A stretch of 64,000 nt of DNA. Origin: Janthinobacterium agaricidamnosum. Its GTDB lineage: Bacteria; Pseudomonadota; Gammaproteobacteria; Burkholderiales; Burkholderiaceae_D. The DNA lies in assembly GCF_003667705.1 (NCBI RefSeq), contig NZ_CP033019.1:6076001-6140000 (forward strand), written 5' to 3'. Within the stretch, counting starts at the first letter, position 1, and the number at the start of each line of letters is the position of its first letter. The notes beneath the pieces were generated by a model that made no database searches, was not told the origin of the DNA, and saw only the letters and a list, made by a program, of their open reading frames with translations. Positions 55,152 to 64,000 of this stretch are shown piece by piece. A program made the translations under genes and the position numbers.

Positions 55152-56894
55152 ATGTCTGAGACAAAAAAGAAGGTAGCCCTGCGCTCGGCCGAGTGGTTCG
55201 GCTCGCAGGACAAGAACGGCTTCATGTACCGCAGCTGGATGAAAAACCAGGGCATACCTGACCACGAATTTCACGGCAAGCCCATCATCGGCATCTGCAA
55301 TACCTGGTCCGAACTGACGCCCTGCAACGCGCATTTCCGCCAGCTGGCCGAACACGTCAAGCGCGGCATCCTGGAAGCGGGCGGTTTCCCCGTGGAATTC
55401 CCCGTCTTCTCGAACGGCGAATCGAATCTGCGCCCGACAGCCATGCTGACGCGCAACCTGGCCTCGATGGACGTGGAAGAATCGATCCGCGGCAATCCGA
55501 TGGACGCCGTCGTGCTGCTGGTCGGCTGCGACAAGACGACACCGGCATTGCTGATGGGCGCGGCCAGCGTCGACATTCCCACCATCGTCGTCAGCGGCGG
55601 CCCCATGCTGAACGGCAAACTCAATGGCAAGGACATCGGTTCCGGCACGGCCGTATGGCAGCTGCACGAGCAGATGAAGGCGGGATCGATCACCTTGCAC
55701 CAGTTCATGTCGGCCGAATCGGGCATGTCGCGCTCGGCCGGTACCTGCAACACCATGGGCACGGCTTCGACGATGGCCAGCATGGCCGAAGCGTTGGGCA
55801 CGTCCTTGCCGCACAACGCGGCCATCCCAGCCGTCGATTCGCGCCGCTACGTGCTGGCGCACATGTCGGGCATCCGCATCGTTGAAATGGTGCACGAAGA
55901 CCTGCGCCTGTCGAAAGTGCTGACGCGCGAGGCGTTTGAAAACGCCATCAAGGTCAACGCGGCCATCGGCGGCTCGACCAATGCCGTGATCCACCTGAAG
56001 GCGATTGCCGGCCGCATCGGCGTGCCTTTGGAACTGGAAGACTGGACCAAGACGGGCCGCGGCACGCCGACCATCGTCGACTTGCTGCCGTCGGGCCGTT
56101 TCCTGATGGAAGAGTTTTACTACGCGGGCGGCTTGCCGGCCGTGATACGCCGCCTGGGCGAGGGCGATTTGCTGCCGCACAAGAACGCGCTGACCGTCAA
56201 TGGCAAGTCGCTGTGGGACAACTGCGTCGAAGCGCCGATCTACAACGATGAAGTGGTGCGCACCCTGGACAATCCATTGCTGGCCGATGGCGGCATTTGC
56301 GTGTTGCGCGGCAACCTGGCACCGCGCGGCGCCGTGCTGAAACCGTCGGCCGCCTCGCCGCATTTGATGCAGCACCGGGGCAAGGCTGTCGTGTTCGAGG
56401 ATTTCGAGCACTATAAATCGCGCATCCTCGATCCGGATCTCGACGTCGACGCGAACTCCGTGCTGGTCATGAAGAACTGCGGCCCGAAAGGTTATCCGGG
56501 CATGGCGGAAGTGGGCAATATGGGCTTGCCGCCGAAACTGCTGGCGCAAGGCATCACCGACATGGTGCGCATTTCGGATGCGCGCATGAGCGGCACGGCC
56601 TACGGCACCGTCGTGCTGCACGTGGCGCCGGAAGCCATGGCGGGCGGCCCGCTGGGCATTGTGCGCGACGGCGACATGATCGCCCTCGATTGCCACGCCG
56701 GCAGCCTGAACATCGACATCAGCGACGCGGAAATCGCCGAGCGCCTGGCGGCCCGCGAGCTGGGCAGCGCGCCCGGACCGAAGAGCGGCTACCAGCAGCT
56801 GTACATCGAACACGTGTTGCAGGCCGATGAAGGCTGCGATTTCGACTTCCTGGTCGGCAATCGCGGTTCCGCCGTGCCGCGCCACTCACATTAA
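55152..56894 (+). CDS. araC: L-arabinonate dehydratase (IlvD/Edd family)
   Basis: Dehydrates L-arabinonate to 2-keto-3-deoxy-L-arabinonate. The 580-residue protein carries the three [2Fe-2S] cysteines C58 (WSELTPCNAHF), C126 (LVGCDKTTPA) and C199 (AGTCNTMGTA), at the spacing known for rhizobial L-arabinonate dehydratase. The C-terminal catalytic serine region (SDARMSGTAYGTVVLH) is present. Start ATG with CAGGAG upstream. First of the second operon, so pentonate rather than dihydroxy-acid or gluconate-6-P is the likely substrate. The symbol follows the Azospirillum naming, not the E. coli regulator. Confidence 0.88.
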   Translation: MSETKKKVALRSAEWFGSQDKNGFMYRSWMKNQGIPDHEFHGKPIIGICNTWSELTPCNAHFRQLAEHVKRGILEAGGFPVEFPVFSNGESNLRPTAMLTRNLASMDVEESIRGNPMDAVVLLVGCDKTTPALLMGAASVDIPTIVVSGGPMLNGKLNGKDIGSGTAVWQLHEQMKAGSITLHQFMSAESGMSRSAGTCNTMGTASTMASMAEALGTSLPHNAAIPAVDSRRYVLAHMSGIRIVEMVHEDLRLSKVLTREAFENAIKVNAAIGGSTNAVIHLKAIAGRIGVPLELEDWTKTGRGTPTIVDLLPSGRFLMEEFYYAGGLPAVIRRLGEGDLLPHKNALTVNGKSLWDNCVEAPIYNDEVVRTLDNPLLADGGICVLRGNLAPRGAVLKPSAASPHLMQHRGKAVVFEDFEHYKSRILDPDLDVDANSVLVMKNCGPKGYPGMAEVGNMGLPPKLLAQGITDMVRISDARMSGTAYGTVVLHVAPEAMAGGPLGIVRDGDMIALDCHAGSLNIDISDAEIAERLAARELGSAPGPKSGYQQLYIEHVLQADEGCDFDFLVGNRGSAVPRHSH

Positions 56895-56906
56895 GCGGAG
56901 ACCATT

Positions 56907-57899
56907 ATGCTGTTGCTGCAATTTACGAATGAACATGGCGGCCGCCTGGTCGGCCTGCTGCAAGACGACCAGATCCGCGTCATTGAAGGCTACAACACGA
57001 CGTATGCGCTGGCGCAAGACGCCATCCGCAAGCGTATCAATCTGGCGGAACTGGTCAACGCCAGCGTCGGCAACGCCACGCATGCGTATGCGGACGTGGC
57101 CGCCAGCGGCCGCCTGCTGCCGCCGCTCGACCATGCCGACGAGGCGCACTGCTACGTGACGGGCACGGGCCTGACCCATTTGGGCAGCGCCGGCGCGCGC
57201 GACGCCATGCACAAGAAGATCGGCGGCGACGCCGAATCCTTGAGCGACTCGATGAAAATGTTCCGCCTGGGCGTGGAAGGCGGCAAGCCCGCTGACGGCA
57301 CGGCCGGCGCCCAGCCCGAGTGGTTCTACAAGGGCGACGGCTCCATCGTGCGCGCTGGCGGCCAGCCGCTGCGCATGCCGGACTTTGCCCTCGATGGCGG
57401 CGAAGAGCCGGAAATCGCCGGCCTGTACGTGATCGGCGACGACGGCCAGCCCTACCGGGTCGGCTACGCCATCGGCAATGAATTCTCGGATCACGTGACG
57501 GAACGCCAGAACTATCTGTACCTGGCCCACTCGAAGCTGCGCGTCTGCAGCGTGGGCCCGGCCCTGCTGGTGGGCGAATTGCCCGCGCACATAGACGGCA
57601 CCTCGCGCGTGCTCGACGCGGCCGGCAATGTGCGCTGGGAAAAAGCGTTCGTCAGCGGCGAAGACAATATGTCGCACACGATCGCCAACCTCGAGCACCA
57701 TCACTTCAAGTATCCGCTGTTCAAGCGCCCTGGCGACGTGCACGTGCACTTCTTCGGCACGGCCACCCTGAGCTTTGCCGATGGCGTGAGCGTGGCGCCG
57801 GGCGAAACCTTTGAAATCGAAGCGCCGGCCTTTGGCCCTGCCTTGCGCAACCGCCTCGACGTCTTCCCAACCGAATTTGCGAAAGTGAGCACATTATGA
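56907..57899 (+). CDS. AraD1/GguC family protein, putative 2-keto-3-deoxy-L-arabinonate dehydratase
   Basis: A 330-residue protein of the fumarylacetoacetate-hydrolase superfamily. The N-terminus [21 protein letters not shown] and the middle [26 protein letters not shown] are characteristic of AraD1/GguC. The metal acids fit E184/E-type residues of GNEFSDH and [11 protein letters not shown]. It should convert the 2-keto-3-deoxypentonate to alpha-ketoglutarate semialdehyde. Classical AraD is a DHDPS-type aldolase, so this is the alternative type; the activity is inferred from context. 12 bp after the dehydratase; overlaps the next gene by 4 bp. Confidence 0.8.
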   Translation: MLLLQFTNEHGGRLVGLLQDDQIRVIEGYNTTYALAQDAIRKRINLAELVNASVGNATHAYADVAASGRLLPPLDHADEAHCYVTGTGLTHLGSAGARDAMHKKIGGDAESLSDSMKMFRLGVEGGKPADGTAGAQPEWFYKGDGSIVRAGGQPLRMPDFALDGGEEPEIAGLYVIGDDGQPYRVGYAIGNEFSDHVTERQNYLYLAHSKLRVCSVGPALLVGELPAHIDGTSRVLDAAGNVRWEKAFVSGEDNMSHTIANLEHHHFKYPLFKRPGDVHVHFFGTATLSFADGVSVAPGETFEIEAPAFGPALRNRLDVFPTEFAKVSTL

Positions 57900-59473
57900 G
57901 TTTCAATATCACCGGTGATGCATTGATCGGCGGCGTCGCCGTCAAGGGCAATGGCGGCTCCTTCGAAGCGTGGGACCCGGCCGCGCGCGCACACATCGCG
58001 CCCGCCTTCCACATGGTTGACGTAGCGCAAATCGACGAAGCTTGCCGTCTGGCGCAAGCCGCGTTCGACCCGTTCCGCGCCACCAGCGATGCGCAGCGCG
58101 CCGACTTCCTCGACACCGTCGCCGCGCAAATCGGCGAACTGGGCGATGACTTGATCGTGCGCGCCATGACGGAAAGCGGCTTGCCTCGCGCGCGCCTGGA
58201 AGGCGAACGCGGCCGCACCGTCGGTCAATTAAAACTGTTCGCCGGCTTGCTGCGCGAAGGCTCGTGGACCGATGCGCGTATCGACAGCCCGCTGCCGGAC
58301 CGCGTGCCGCCGCGTCCTGACTTGCGCTTGCGCATGATCGGCCTGGGCCCCGTCGCCGTGTTTGCGGCCAGTAACTTCCCGCTGGCCTTCTCCGTGGCCG
58401 GCGGCGATACGGCCTCGGCCCTGGCTGCCGGTTGCCCTGTCGTCCTGAAAGCCCATTCGGCCCATCCGGGCACGTCCGAGCTGGTGGCGCGCGCCATCGT
58501 GAAAGCGATTGCCATCTGCAAGCTGCCGGCAGGCGTGTTTGCCTTGCTGACGGGTACGGGCAATGGCATCGGCCAGGCCTTGGTCGCCCATCCGGCAATT
58601 CGGGCTGTCGGTTTCACGGGTTCGCGTTCGGGCGGCATCGCCCTGATGAAGGTGGCGGCGGAACGTCCGCAGCCGATCCCCGTCTATGCGGAAATGAGCA
58701 GCATCAACCCCGTGTTTGTGCTGCCGCAAGCCCTGGCCGCCCGTGGCGCGGCCATTGCCAGCGGTTTTGCCGCGTCGCTGACGATGGGCGTGGGCCAGTT
58801 CTGCACCAATCCCGGCCTCGTGCTGGGCCTGGAAGGTGCCGACTTCACGGCCTTTGCCGCCGCCGCCGCCGAAGCGCTGGCGCCGGCACCGGCCGCCACC
58901 ATGTTGACGGCTGGTATCGCCAGCAGCTATGCCAAGGGCGTCGCCGCGCTGGCGCAGCACGCCGATGTGACGCCGCTGGTGCAAAACACGGGCGAGGAAG
59001 GCAAGGGCGCCGCCGCCCTGTTCGTCACCTCGGGCGAGGCCTTCCTGGCCAGGCACGATCTGCGCGACGAAGTGTTCGGTCCCGCCTCCCTGCTGGTGGC
59101 GTGCCGCGACATGGAGCAAATGCTGGCGATCACGGAAAGCCTGGAAGGCCAGCTGACGGCCACTCTGCAGATGGATGCGGGCGACCTGGAAGACGCGCAC
59201 CGTTTGCTGCCCGTGCTGGAACGCCGCGTGGGCCGCATCCTGGCCAACGGTTTCCCGACGGGCGTGGAAGTGTCGACGGCGATGGTGCACGGCGGCCCGT
59301 TCCCGGCCACCTCGGACGGCCGCAGCACCTCGGTAGGCACGGCGGCCATCAACCGCTTCCTGCGCCCCGTGTCCTACCAGAACCTGCCGCAGGACTTGCT
59401 GCCGGAGTCGCTGCGCGATGATAATCCGCTCAGTATCTGGCGCCGCAAGGACGGCGTGTTGGGCAAGGAATAA
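57896..59473 (+). CDS. Alpha-ketoglutaric semialdehyde dehydrogenase (NADP-type ALDH)
   Basis: A 525-residue aldehyde dehydrogenase. NAD(P)-binding [25 protein letters not shown] and [11 protein letters not shown], general base E in [14 protein letters not shown] and nucleophile C in [12 protein letters not shown] are all present. This class, with MSSINP and FCTNPG, oxidises alpha-ketoglutarate semialdehyde to alpha-ketoglutarate, the last step of the non-phosphorylating pentose pathway. ATGA overlap with the AraD1 gene implies coupled translation. Confidence 0.88.
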   Translation: MSFNITGDALIGGVAVKGNGGSFEAWDPAARAHIAPAFHMVDVAQIDEACRLAQAAFDPFRATSDAQRADFLDTVAAQIGELGDDLIVRAMTESGLPRARLEGERGRTVGQLKLFAGLLREGSWTDARIDSPLPDRVPPRPDLRLRMIGLGPVAVFAASNFPLAFSVAGGDTASALAAGCPVVLKAHSAHPGTSELVARAIVKAIAICKLPAGVFALLTGTGNGIGQALVAHPAIRAVGFTGSRSGGIALMKVAAERPQPIPVYAEMSSINPVFVLPQALAARGAAIASGFAASLTMGVGQFCTNPGLVLGLEGADFTAFAAAAAEALAPAPAATMLTAGIASSYAKGVAALAQHADVTPLVQNTGEEGKGAAALFVTSGEAFLARHDLRDEVFGPASLLVACRDMEQMLAITESLEGQLTATLQMDAGDLEDAHRLLPVLERRVGRILANGFPTGVEVSTAMVHGGPFPATSDGRSTSVGTAAINRFLRPVSYQNLPQDLLPESLRDDNPLSIWRRKDGVLGKE

Positions 59474-59548
59474 CAACACGGCGAGCCGCATATCGAATGC
59501 GGTACGCTGTGGTGCACGTGTACATAAAAATAAACAGGTGGAGACAAG

Positions 59549-60316
59549 ATGAAGCAATTGGCGAAATATGGCAGCTTGCAGGGCAAGCGCGTGTTCATCA
59601 CGGGCGGCGGCAGCGGCATCGGCGAATCCCTGGTGGCGGAGTTTGCCGCCCAGGGCGCGCTGGTGGCGTTTGTCGACATCGCCGTGGAAGCGAGCGAGGC
59701 CCTGTGCCGCCGCCTGGCTGAAGCGGGCCTGACGGCGCCACTGTTCCGCCATTGCGACATCACGGATATTGCTTCCCTGCAAGCCGTCATGGCGGAACTG
59801 GCGCAGAAGCTGGGCGACTTCGATATCCTCGTCAACAATGCCGCCAACGACCAGCGCCACCAGGCGCAGGACGTCACCCTGGAATACTGGAACGAGCGCA
59901 TTGCGATCAATCAACGTCCCATGTTCTTCACCTGCCAGGCCGTGTTCGAGGGCATGAAGCGCAGGGGCGGCGGCTCCATCATCAACGTCAGCTCGATTTC
60001 CTGGCACATGAAGTCGGGCGGCTATCCTGTGTACGCCACCACCAAGGCTGCCGTTGTGGGCCTCACGCGGGGCCTGGCGCGCGATTACGGCGCTCACAAT
60101 ATCCGCGTCAACACGGTCACGCCCGGCTGGGTCATGACGCAGCGCCAGATCGACCTGTGGGTCGACGACGCGGCCGAAGCGGAAATCAAGAAAAGCCAGT
60201 GCTTGCCCAATAAACTGATGCCACAGGACATCGCCGCCATGGTGTTGTTCCTTGCATCGGACGACGGCGCGATGTGCTCCAGTCAAGAATTCATCGTCGA
60301 CGCCGGCTGGGTCTGA
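59549..60316 (+). CDS. SDR-family sugar dehydrogenase (L-arabinose 1-dehydrogenase candidate)
   Basis: A 255-residue short-chain dehydrogenase: cofactor motif ITGGGSGIGE (about residues 18-27), NNAAN, catalytic S in NVSSISWHMK and YATTK. Relatives include galactose/arabinose 1-dehydrogenases. In this operon it is the only candidate for the first step, oxidation of L-arabinose to L-arabinono-lactone. No separate lactonase was found in the window. GTGGAGACAAG precedes the ATG. 75 bp after the ALDH gene. Confidence 0.82.
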   Translation: MKQLAKYGSLQGKRVFITGGGSGIGESLVAEFAAQGALVAFVDIAVEASEALCRRLAEAGLTAPLFRHCDITDIASLQAVMAELAQKLGDFDILVNNAANDQRHQAQDVTLEYWNERIAINQRPMFFTCQAVFEGMKRRGGGSIINVSSISWHMKSGGYPVYATTKAAVVGLTRGLARDYGAHNIRVNTVTPGWVMTQRQIDLWVDDAAEAEIKKSQCLPNKLMPQDIAAMVLFLASDDGAMCSSQEFIVDAGWV

Positions 60317-60399
60317 CAAAACGTCCAGGGCGTTGTTGCAGCGTCTCGCCGTACTAGCGTACTGTCTTCGACGCTGCGCCTAGCCCTGGGCGTTTTGTC
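60315..60399. repeat. 85-bp intergenic palindromic repeat (element C)
   Basis: Arms GACAAAACG / CGTTTTGTC, then CCAGGGC / GCCCTGG and AGCGTC / GACGCT, closing on CGTACTAGCGTAC. It starts inside the TGA of the SDR gene. Its reverse complement contains TAGTACGGCGAGACGCTGC, similar to the core of the element at 7548-7668. It may slow or end transcription between the SDR and GH51 genes; no T-run beyond TTTT. Confidence 0.7.
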
Positions 60400-60548
60400 G
60401 GCTGCGGACTGATCCGCGGCCAAACCGCTACCTCCATTGCAGCACCGCTCCTGCCGCCCCAACCCCGCGGCAGGAGAGGCATCGTCACATCCAGATTGCG
60501 CCGGGGTTGACCCCGGCCCTTGCTTTTCACTAAAAAACAGGAGACAGC

Positions 60549-62099
60549 ATGAAATTCATCCATACCAGCATCGTGGCCCTCAGCCTGGCCATGGCCGTCG
60601 GCAGCGCTTTTGCCGCGCCCGTCAATGTCACCATCGACGTGGCCAGGCCCGGTTCCGTGATCAACAAGAACATCTACGGCCAGTTCGCCGAACATCTGGG
60701 CACCGGCATCTACGAAGGCATGTGGGTGGGGCCGGAGTCCAGCATTCCGAACACCAAGGGCTGGCGCAATGACGTGCTGGGTGCGCTGAAACAGTTGCAC
60801 GTGCCGCTGGTGCGCTGGCCGGGCGGCTGCTTTGCCGATGAATACCACTGGAAGGATGGCATCGGCGCGCGCGCCCAGCGCCCGACCAAGGTCAACACCA
60901 ACTGGGGCGGCGTGGAAGAGTCGAACGCCGTCGGCACGCATGAATTCTTCGACCTGGCCGAGTTGCTGGGCGCGCAGACCTATATCAACGGCAACCTCGG
61001 TTCCGGCACGCCGCAGGAAATGTCCGAATGGCTCGAATACATGACGTCGGACAGCAAATCGACCCTGGCCGAGTTGCGCCGCAAGAATGGCCGCGCGCAG
61101 CCGTACAAGGTCGATTACTTTGGCATCGGCAATGAAGCGTGGGGTTGCGGCGGCAACATGCGCCCGCAGTACTATGCCGACCTGTACAAGCACTATCACA
61201 CCTTCATGAAGACGCCGGAAAGCGCGCGCCCGAAATTCATCGCCAGCGGCGGCAATGACGACGACATCAGCTGGTCCAGCACCCTGAGCCGCGAGATCAA
61301 GCCGAACATGATGGATGCCATCAGTTTCCACTACTACACGGTGCCGACCGGTGTGTGGGAAAAGAAGGGCGCGGCCACGGGCTTTGGCGAAAATGAGTGG
61401 ATTTCCACCCTGAGCCGTACCCTGCGCATCGATAGCTTGATCAAGAACAATCTCGCCGCCATCGACAAGAACGACCCGTCGAAAAAGACGGGCCTGTACG
61501 TCGATGAATGGGGCACCTGGTACGACGTGGAGCCGGGCACCAACACGGGTTTCCTGTTCCAGCAAAACAGCTTGCGCGATGCGCTCGTCGCCGCCCTGAA
61601 CTTCAATATCTTCCATGCCCACGCGGACAGGGTGCGCATGACGAATATCGCGCAAATGGTCAACGTGCTGCAGGCCATGATCATCACGGACAAGGACAAA
61701 TATTTCCTCACGCCTACGTATCACGCGTTTGAAATGTACGTGCCGTTTCAAGATGCCACGTCCTTGCCGGTTGCCATTAGCGGCAATGGCAAGTACAGTC
61801 TGGGCAAGGTCAGCATTCCCGAAGTGAGCGCCTCGGCCGCGCGCGGCAAGGATGGCAAGGTGTACTTGTCGCTGGTCAACACGAACCCGCACAAGGCCGT
61901 CGACGTCAGCGTGGCCCTGGCCGGCAAGCCGGCGGCCAAGGTCACGGGCCGCGTGCTGACCGCCGGCAAGATGGATGCCGTCAACAGCTTTGCGCAGCCG
62001 CAAGCCGTGCAGCCGGTGGCGTTCAATGCCCAGGCGCAGGGCGGCAAGCTGACCGTGTCGGTGCCCGCCAAGGCGGTGGTGGTGGTGGCGGTCGAGTAA
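60549..62099 (+). CDS. Exported GH51 alpha-L-arabinofuranosidase
   Basis: A 516-residue retaining glycosidase that releases terminal L-arabinose from arabinan and arabinoxylan. Signal peptide ends GSAFA (about residue 22). The barrel holds the acid/base E196 in FGIGNEAWGCGG and nucleophile E320 in LYVDEWGTWYD. YGQFAEHLGTGIYEG and RWPGGCFADEYHW are GH51 signatures. The C-terminal beta-sandwich completes the family layout. CAGGAGACAGC precedes the ATG. Secretion to the periplasm distinguishes it from many cytoplasmic GH51 enzymes. Confidence 0.93.
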   Translation: MKFIHTSIVALSLAMAVGSAFAAPVNVTIDVARPGSVINKNIYGQFAEHLGTGIYEGMWVGPESSIPNTKGWRNDVLGALKQLHVPLVRWPGGCFADEYHWKDGIGARAQRPTKVNTNWGGVEESNAVGTHEFFDLAELLGAQTYINGNLGSGTPQEMSEWLEYMTSDSKSTLAELRRKNGRAQPYKVDYFGIGNEAWGCGGNMRPQYYADLYKHYHTFMKTPESARPKFIASGGNDDDISWSSTLSREIKPNMMDAISFHYYTVPTGVWEKKGAATGFGENEWISTLSRTLRIDSLIKNNLAAIDKNDPSKKTGLYVDEWGTWYDVEPGTNTGFLFQQNSLRDALVAALNFNIFHAHADRVRMTNIAQMVNVLQAMIITDKDKYFLTPTYHAFEMYVPFQDATSLPVAISGNGKYSLGKVSIPEVSASAARGKDGKVYLSLVNTNPHKAVDVSVALAGKPAAKVTGRVLTAGKMDAVNSFAQPQAVQPVAFNAQAQGGKLTVSVPAKAVVVVAVE

Positions 62100-62164
62100 A
62101 CCTGCCGATTTTGAGGTATCCAGCCGGCCCGCATGACGGGCCGGCTGGCCATGTGGAGAACACG

Positions 62165-63190
62165 ATGCAATTTTCGACAATGATGGCCTTGGCGGCCATG
62201 CTTGCCTTCAGCCCCGTCCAGGCGGCCCAGGTCAGCGTGCACGACCCCGTGATGGCCAAGGAAGGCGACACGTATTATTTGTACAGCACGGGTCCCGGCA
62301 TCACCTTCTACAGCTCGAAGAATATGCGCGACTGGCAGCCGGAAGGGCGCGTCTTCGCGGGCCAGCCGACCTGGGCCAAGACGGCCGCACCGTCGTTTGA
62401 CGATCATATCTGGGCGCCCGACGTGCAATTCCATGACGGCAAATATTACCTGTACTACTCGGTGTCCGGCTTCGGCAAGAACACCTCCGGCATCGGCGTG
62501 ACCGTCAATACCACCCTGAATCCCCGCTCGTCCGATTACCGCTGGGTCGACCAGGGCATGCTGCTGCAATCGGTGCCCGAGCGCGACGAGTGGAACGCCA
62601 TCGATTCGAACATCGTCACCGATGCCAAGGGCACGCCGTGGATGGCCTTCGGCTCGTTCTGGAACGGCATCAAGCTGGTGAAACTCAACGCGGACTGGAA
62701 AACCATTGCGGAACCGCAAGAGTGGCATTCGCTGGCGCGCCGCGTACCGCTGCCGCCACGGGCGGGCGAATTCAAGCCCGCGCCCGAGGAAATCGAGGCG
62801 CCGTTCATCTTTCAGCGCGGCAATGAATACTTCCTGTTCGTCTCCTGGGGCTTGTGCTGCCAGAAGGAAAAAAGCACGTATCACCTGGCCGTGGGCCGTG
62901 CCAAGAGCGTGACGGGGCCGTATCTGGACAAGGATGGCCGCGACATGGCGCAGGGCGGCGGCACGGTGGTATTGAAAGGCGACAAGGATTGGCAGGGACT
63001 GGGCCACAACAGCGCCTACACGTTTGACGGCAAGGATTACCTGGTGCTGCACGCCTACGAAACGGCGGACAACTATTTGCAGAAGCTCAAGATATTGCCC
63101 ATGACGTGGGACAAGGACGGCTGGCCGCAGGTGGACCCGCGCGACTTGAACCGCTACCAGAGCCGCGAATTGCCGGCCGCCAAACGGTAA
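62165..63190 (+). CDS. Exported GH43 endo-alpha-1,5-L-arabinanase
   Basis: A 341-residue secreted propeller enzyme that cuts the 1,5-arabinan backbone. The signal peptide ends FSPVQA (residue 20). Catalytic residues: base D27 (VSVHDPVMAKEGDTYYLY), modulator D147 (WNAIDSNIVTD) and acid E211 (PEEIEAPFIFQ). The sequence HIWAPDVQFHDGKYYLYYSVSGFGKNTSGIG is highly typical. The ATG at 62165 has TGGAGAACACG upstream; the frame before it is spurious. 65 bp after the GH51 gene. Confidence 0.92.
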   Translation: MQFSTMMALAAMLAFSPVQAAQVSVHDPVMAKEGDTYYLYSTGPGITFYSSKNMRDWQPEGRVFAGQPTWAKTAAPSFDDHIWAPDVQFHDGKYYLYYSVSGFGKNTSGIGVTVNTTLNPRSSDYRWVDQGMLLQSVPERDEWNAIDSNIVTDAKGTPWMAFGSFWNGIKLVKLNADWKTIAEPQEWHSLARRVPLPPRAGEFKPAPEEIEAPFIFQRGNEYFLFVSWGLCCQKEKSTYHLAVGRAKSVTGPYLDKDGRDMAQGGGTVVLKGDKDWQGLGHNSAYTFDGKDYLVLHAYETADNYLQKLKILPMTWDKDGWPQVDPRDLNRYQSRELPAAKR

Positions 63191-63214
63191 ACGGACCAGG
63201 TGATGGGCGGCAGG

Positions 63215-63282
63215 TGATACGTAAATCGGTATCGCAAGCGAAAAAGAATTGATTGGATGGCTATGTTGCTTTCTCCTACCAT
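63215..63282 (+). promoter_or_regulatory. Arabinose-locus promoter 3 with shared dyad
   Basis: Imperfect dyad TGATACG-TAAATC-GGTATCG at 63215-63234, 13 nt, ATTGATTGGA (63248-63257). Predicted -35 TTGGAT (63253-63258), 18-bp spacer, -10 TACCAT (63277-63282). It precedes the ABC transporter binding-protein gene with a predicted leader of about 63 nt. Confidence 0.65.
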
Positions 63283-63351
63283 GGGTTCATAAAAAACCGC
63301 CCATCCGGCATCCGGCTGTGATGGTATTCCAAAAAAAAACTGGAGACAAGA

Positions 63352-64000
63352 ATGAAATTGACACGCCGCACACTCCTCGCCAGCGCCATGCTGCTGGCCG
63401 CTTCCGCCACCACCTTCGCTACCTCGTCCGCGTTTGCCGCCAAGCCCCTCGTCATGGGCTTTTCGCAGGTAGGCGCCGAGAGCGAGTGGCGCACCGCCAA
63501 TACCGTCTCCATCAAGGAGGCGGCCAAGAAAGATGGCGTCACTCTGAAATTTGCCGATGCGCAGCAAAAACAGGAAAACCAGGTCAAGGCCCTGCGCTCG
63601 TTCATCGCGCAAAAGGTCGACGTGATCGCCTTCTCGCCGGTCGTGGAATCGGGCTGGGATACGGTGTTGCGCGAAGCCAAGGCTGCCAAGATTCCCGTCA
63701 TCCTGACCGACCGCGCTGTCAACGTGGCCGATAAATCGCTGTACGTGACCTTCATCGGTTCCGACTTCGTGGAAGAGGGCCGCCGCGCCGGTCAATGGCT
63801 GCTGGACTATGCCAAGAAAACCCCGGACGCGCAACTGAACATCGTCGAACTGCAGGGCACGGTCGGTTCCGCGCCGGCCATCGATCGCAAGGAAGGCTTC
63901 CAGGAAGTCATCGGCAAGAATCCCAAGCTGAAGATCATCCGTTCGCAAACGGGCGACTTTACGCGTGCCAAGGGCAAGGAAGTGATGGAAGCGTTCCTCA
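63352..64000 (+). CDS. Sugar ABC transporter periplasmic binding protein, YtfQ-like (partial, 3' end outside)
   Basis: At least 216 residues, cut by the window end. A signal peptide (MKLTRRTLLASAMLLAAS..., ending AFA) precedes a type I periplasmic binding fold. KPLVMGFSQVGAESEWRTANT, DAQQKQENQVKALRSFIAQKVDVIAFSPVVESGWD and VELQGTVGSAPAIDRKEGF match the galactofuranose-binding protein YtfQ closely. In this locus it probably binds L-arabinose. CTGGAGACAAGA precedes the ATG. Permease and ATPase genes are expected just downstream. Confidence 0.9.
   Translation, partial: MKLTRRTLLASAMLLAASATTFATSSAFAAKPLVMGFSQVGAESEWRTANTVSIKEAAKKDGVTLKFADAQQKQENQVKALRSFIAQKVDVIAFSPVVESGWDTVLREAKAAKIPVILTDRAVNVADKSLYVTFIGSDFVEEGRRAGQWLLDYAKKTPDAQLNIVELQGTVGSAPAIDRKEGFQEVIGKNPKLKIIRSQTGDFTRAKGKEVMEAFL

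Noticed and set aside
55119-60319. Long antisense frames opposite the dehydratase, AraD1 and ALDH/SDR genes
   Set aside because: Reverse-complement artefacts of high-GC coding sequence; neither codon pattern nor motifs support them.
63249-63734. 161-codon frame overlapping the start of the binding-protein gene
   Set aside because: Out of frame with the YtfQ-like protein, whose signal peptide, ribosome-binding site and conserved fold are clear from 63352.

Overview
The window reads as chromosomal DNA of a GC-rich betaproteobacterium, most likely Oxalobacteraceae and plausibly Janthinobacterium or a close relative. The basis is the betaproteobacterial gene set (phasin/phaA/phaB, E. coli-type gshA, an M13 peptidase pair), the codon style, and short extragenic palindromes of the type GTAGGTCGGCTTA...TAAGCCGACA. 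The genus is inference. Both ends cut genes: ettA on the left and a YtfQ-like sugar-binding protein on the right. No phage, IS element or CRISPR array was found.

Positions 1-20300 are mostly housekeeping: ettA (partial), rarD, kup, an FKBP lipoprotein, a PP-loop ATPase with elaA, a LysR/DJ-1 pair, ohr, a LytS/LytTR two-component system, a histone-deacetylase-like amidohydrolase, gshA, and the group hemA, prfA, dsbB, prmC. This last group links release factor 1 with the enzyme that methylates it. An orphan response regulator and a DUF697-like protein follow. A two-gene Septu (PtuA/PtuB) anti-phage system then sits directly downstream of minCDE, with no reverse transcriptase nearby.

Positions 20300-46000 hold minCDE; metE and metR, divergent around a perfect MetR box; phasin-phaA-phaB for polyhydroxyalkanoate; LysE with a divergent Lrp regulator; proline iminopeptidase; fadH; a YbaL-type antiporter; a FabH-like ketosynthase; ctpA; and two tandem 691-residue M13 metallopeptidases. 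MetE appears to lack two conserved segments, including the region of its last zinc-binding cysteine.

Positions 46000-48500 hold a membrane-anchored cytochrome c, tRNA-Arg(CCG) and a HTH-antitoxin/PIN-toxin pair next to the tRNA.

Positions 48600-64000 form an L-arabinan/L-arabinose utilisation locus. It encodes a TonB receptor, a GPH symporter, cytoplasmic GH43, aldose epimerase, the non-phosphorylating pathway (SDR dehydrogenase, IlvD/Edd arabinonate dehydratase, AraD1/GguC-type dehydratase, semialdehyde dehydrogenase), secreted GH51 and GH43 enzymes, and a periplasmic pentose/furanose-binding protein. Three promoters in it share one architecture: a CGATATC-N6-GATATCG dyad, exactly 13 nt, ATTGATTGGA, and a -10 at constant distance. 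This points to one regulator whose gene lies outside the window. Several structured intergenic repeats (REP-like, MITE-like, and a GTACGG-cored palindrome family) are scattered between genes.
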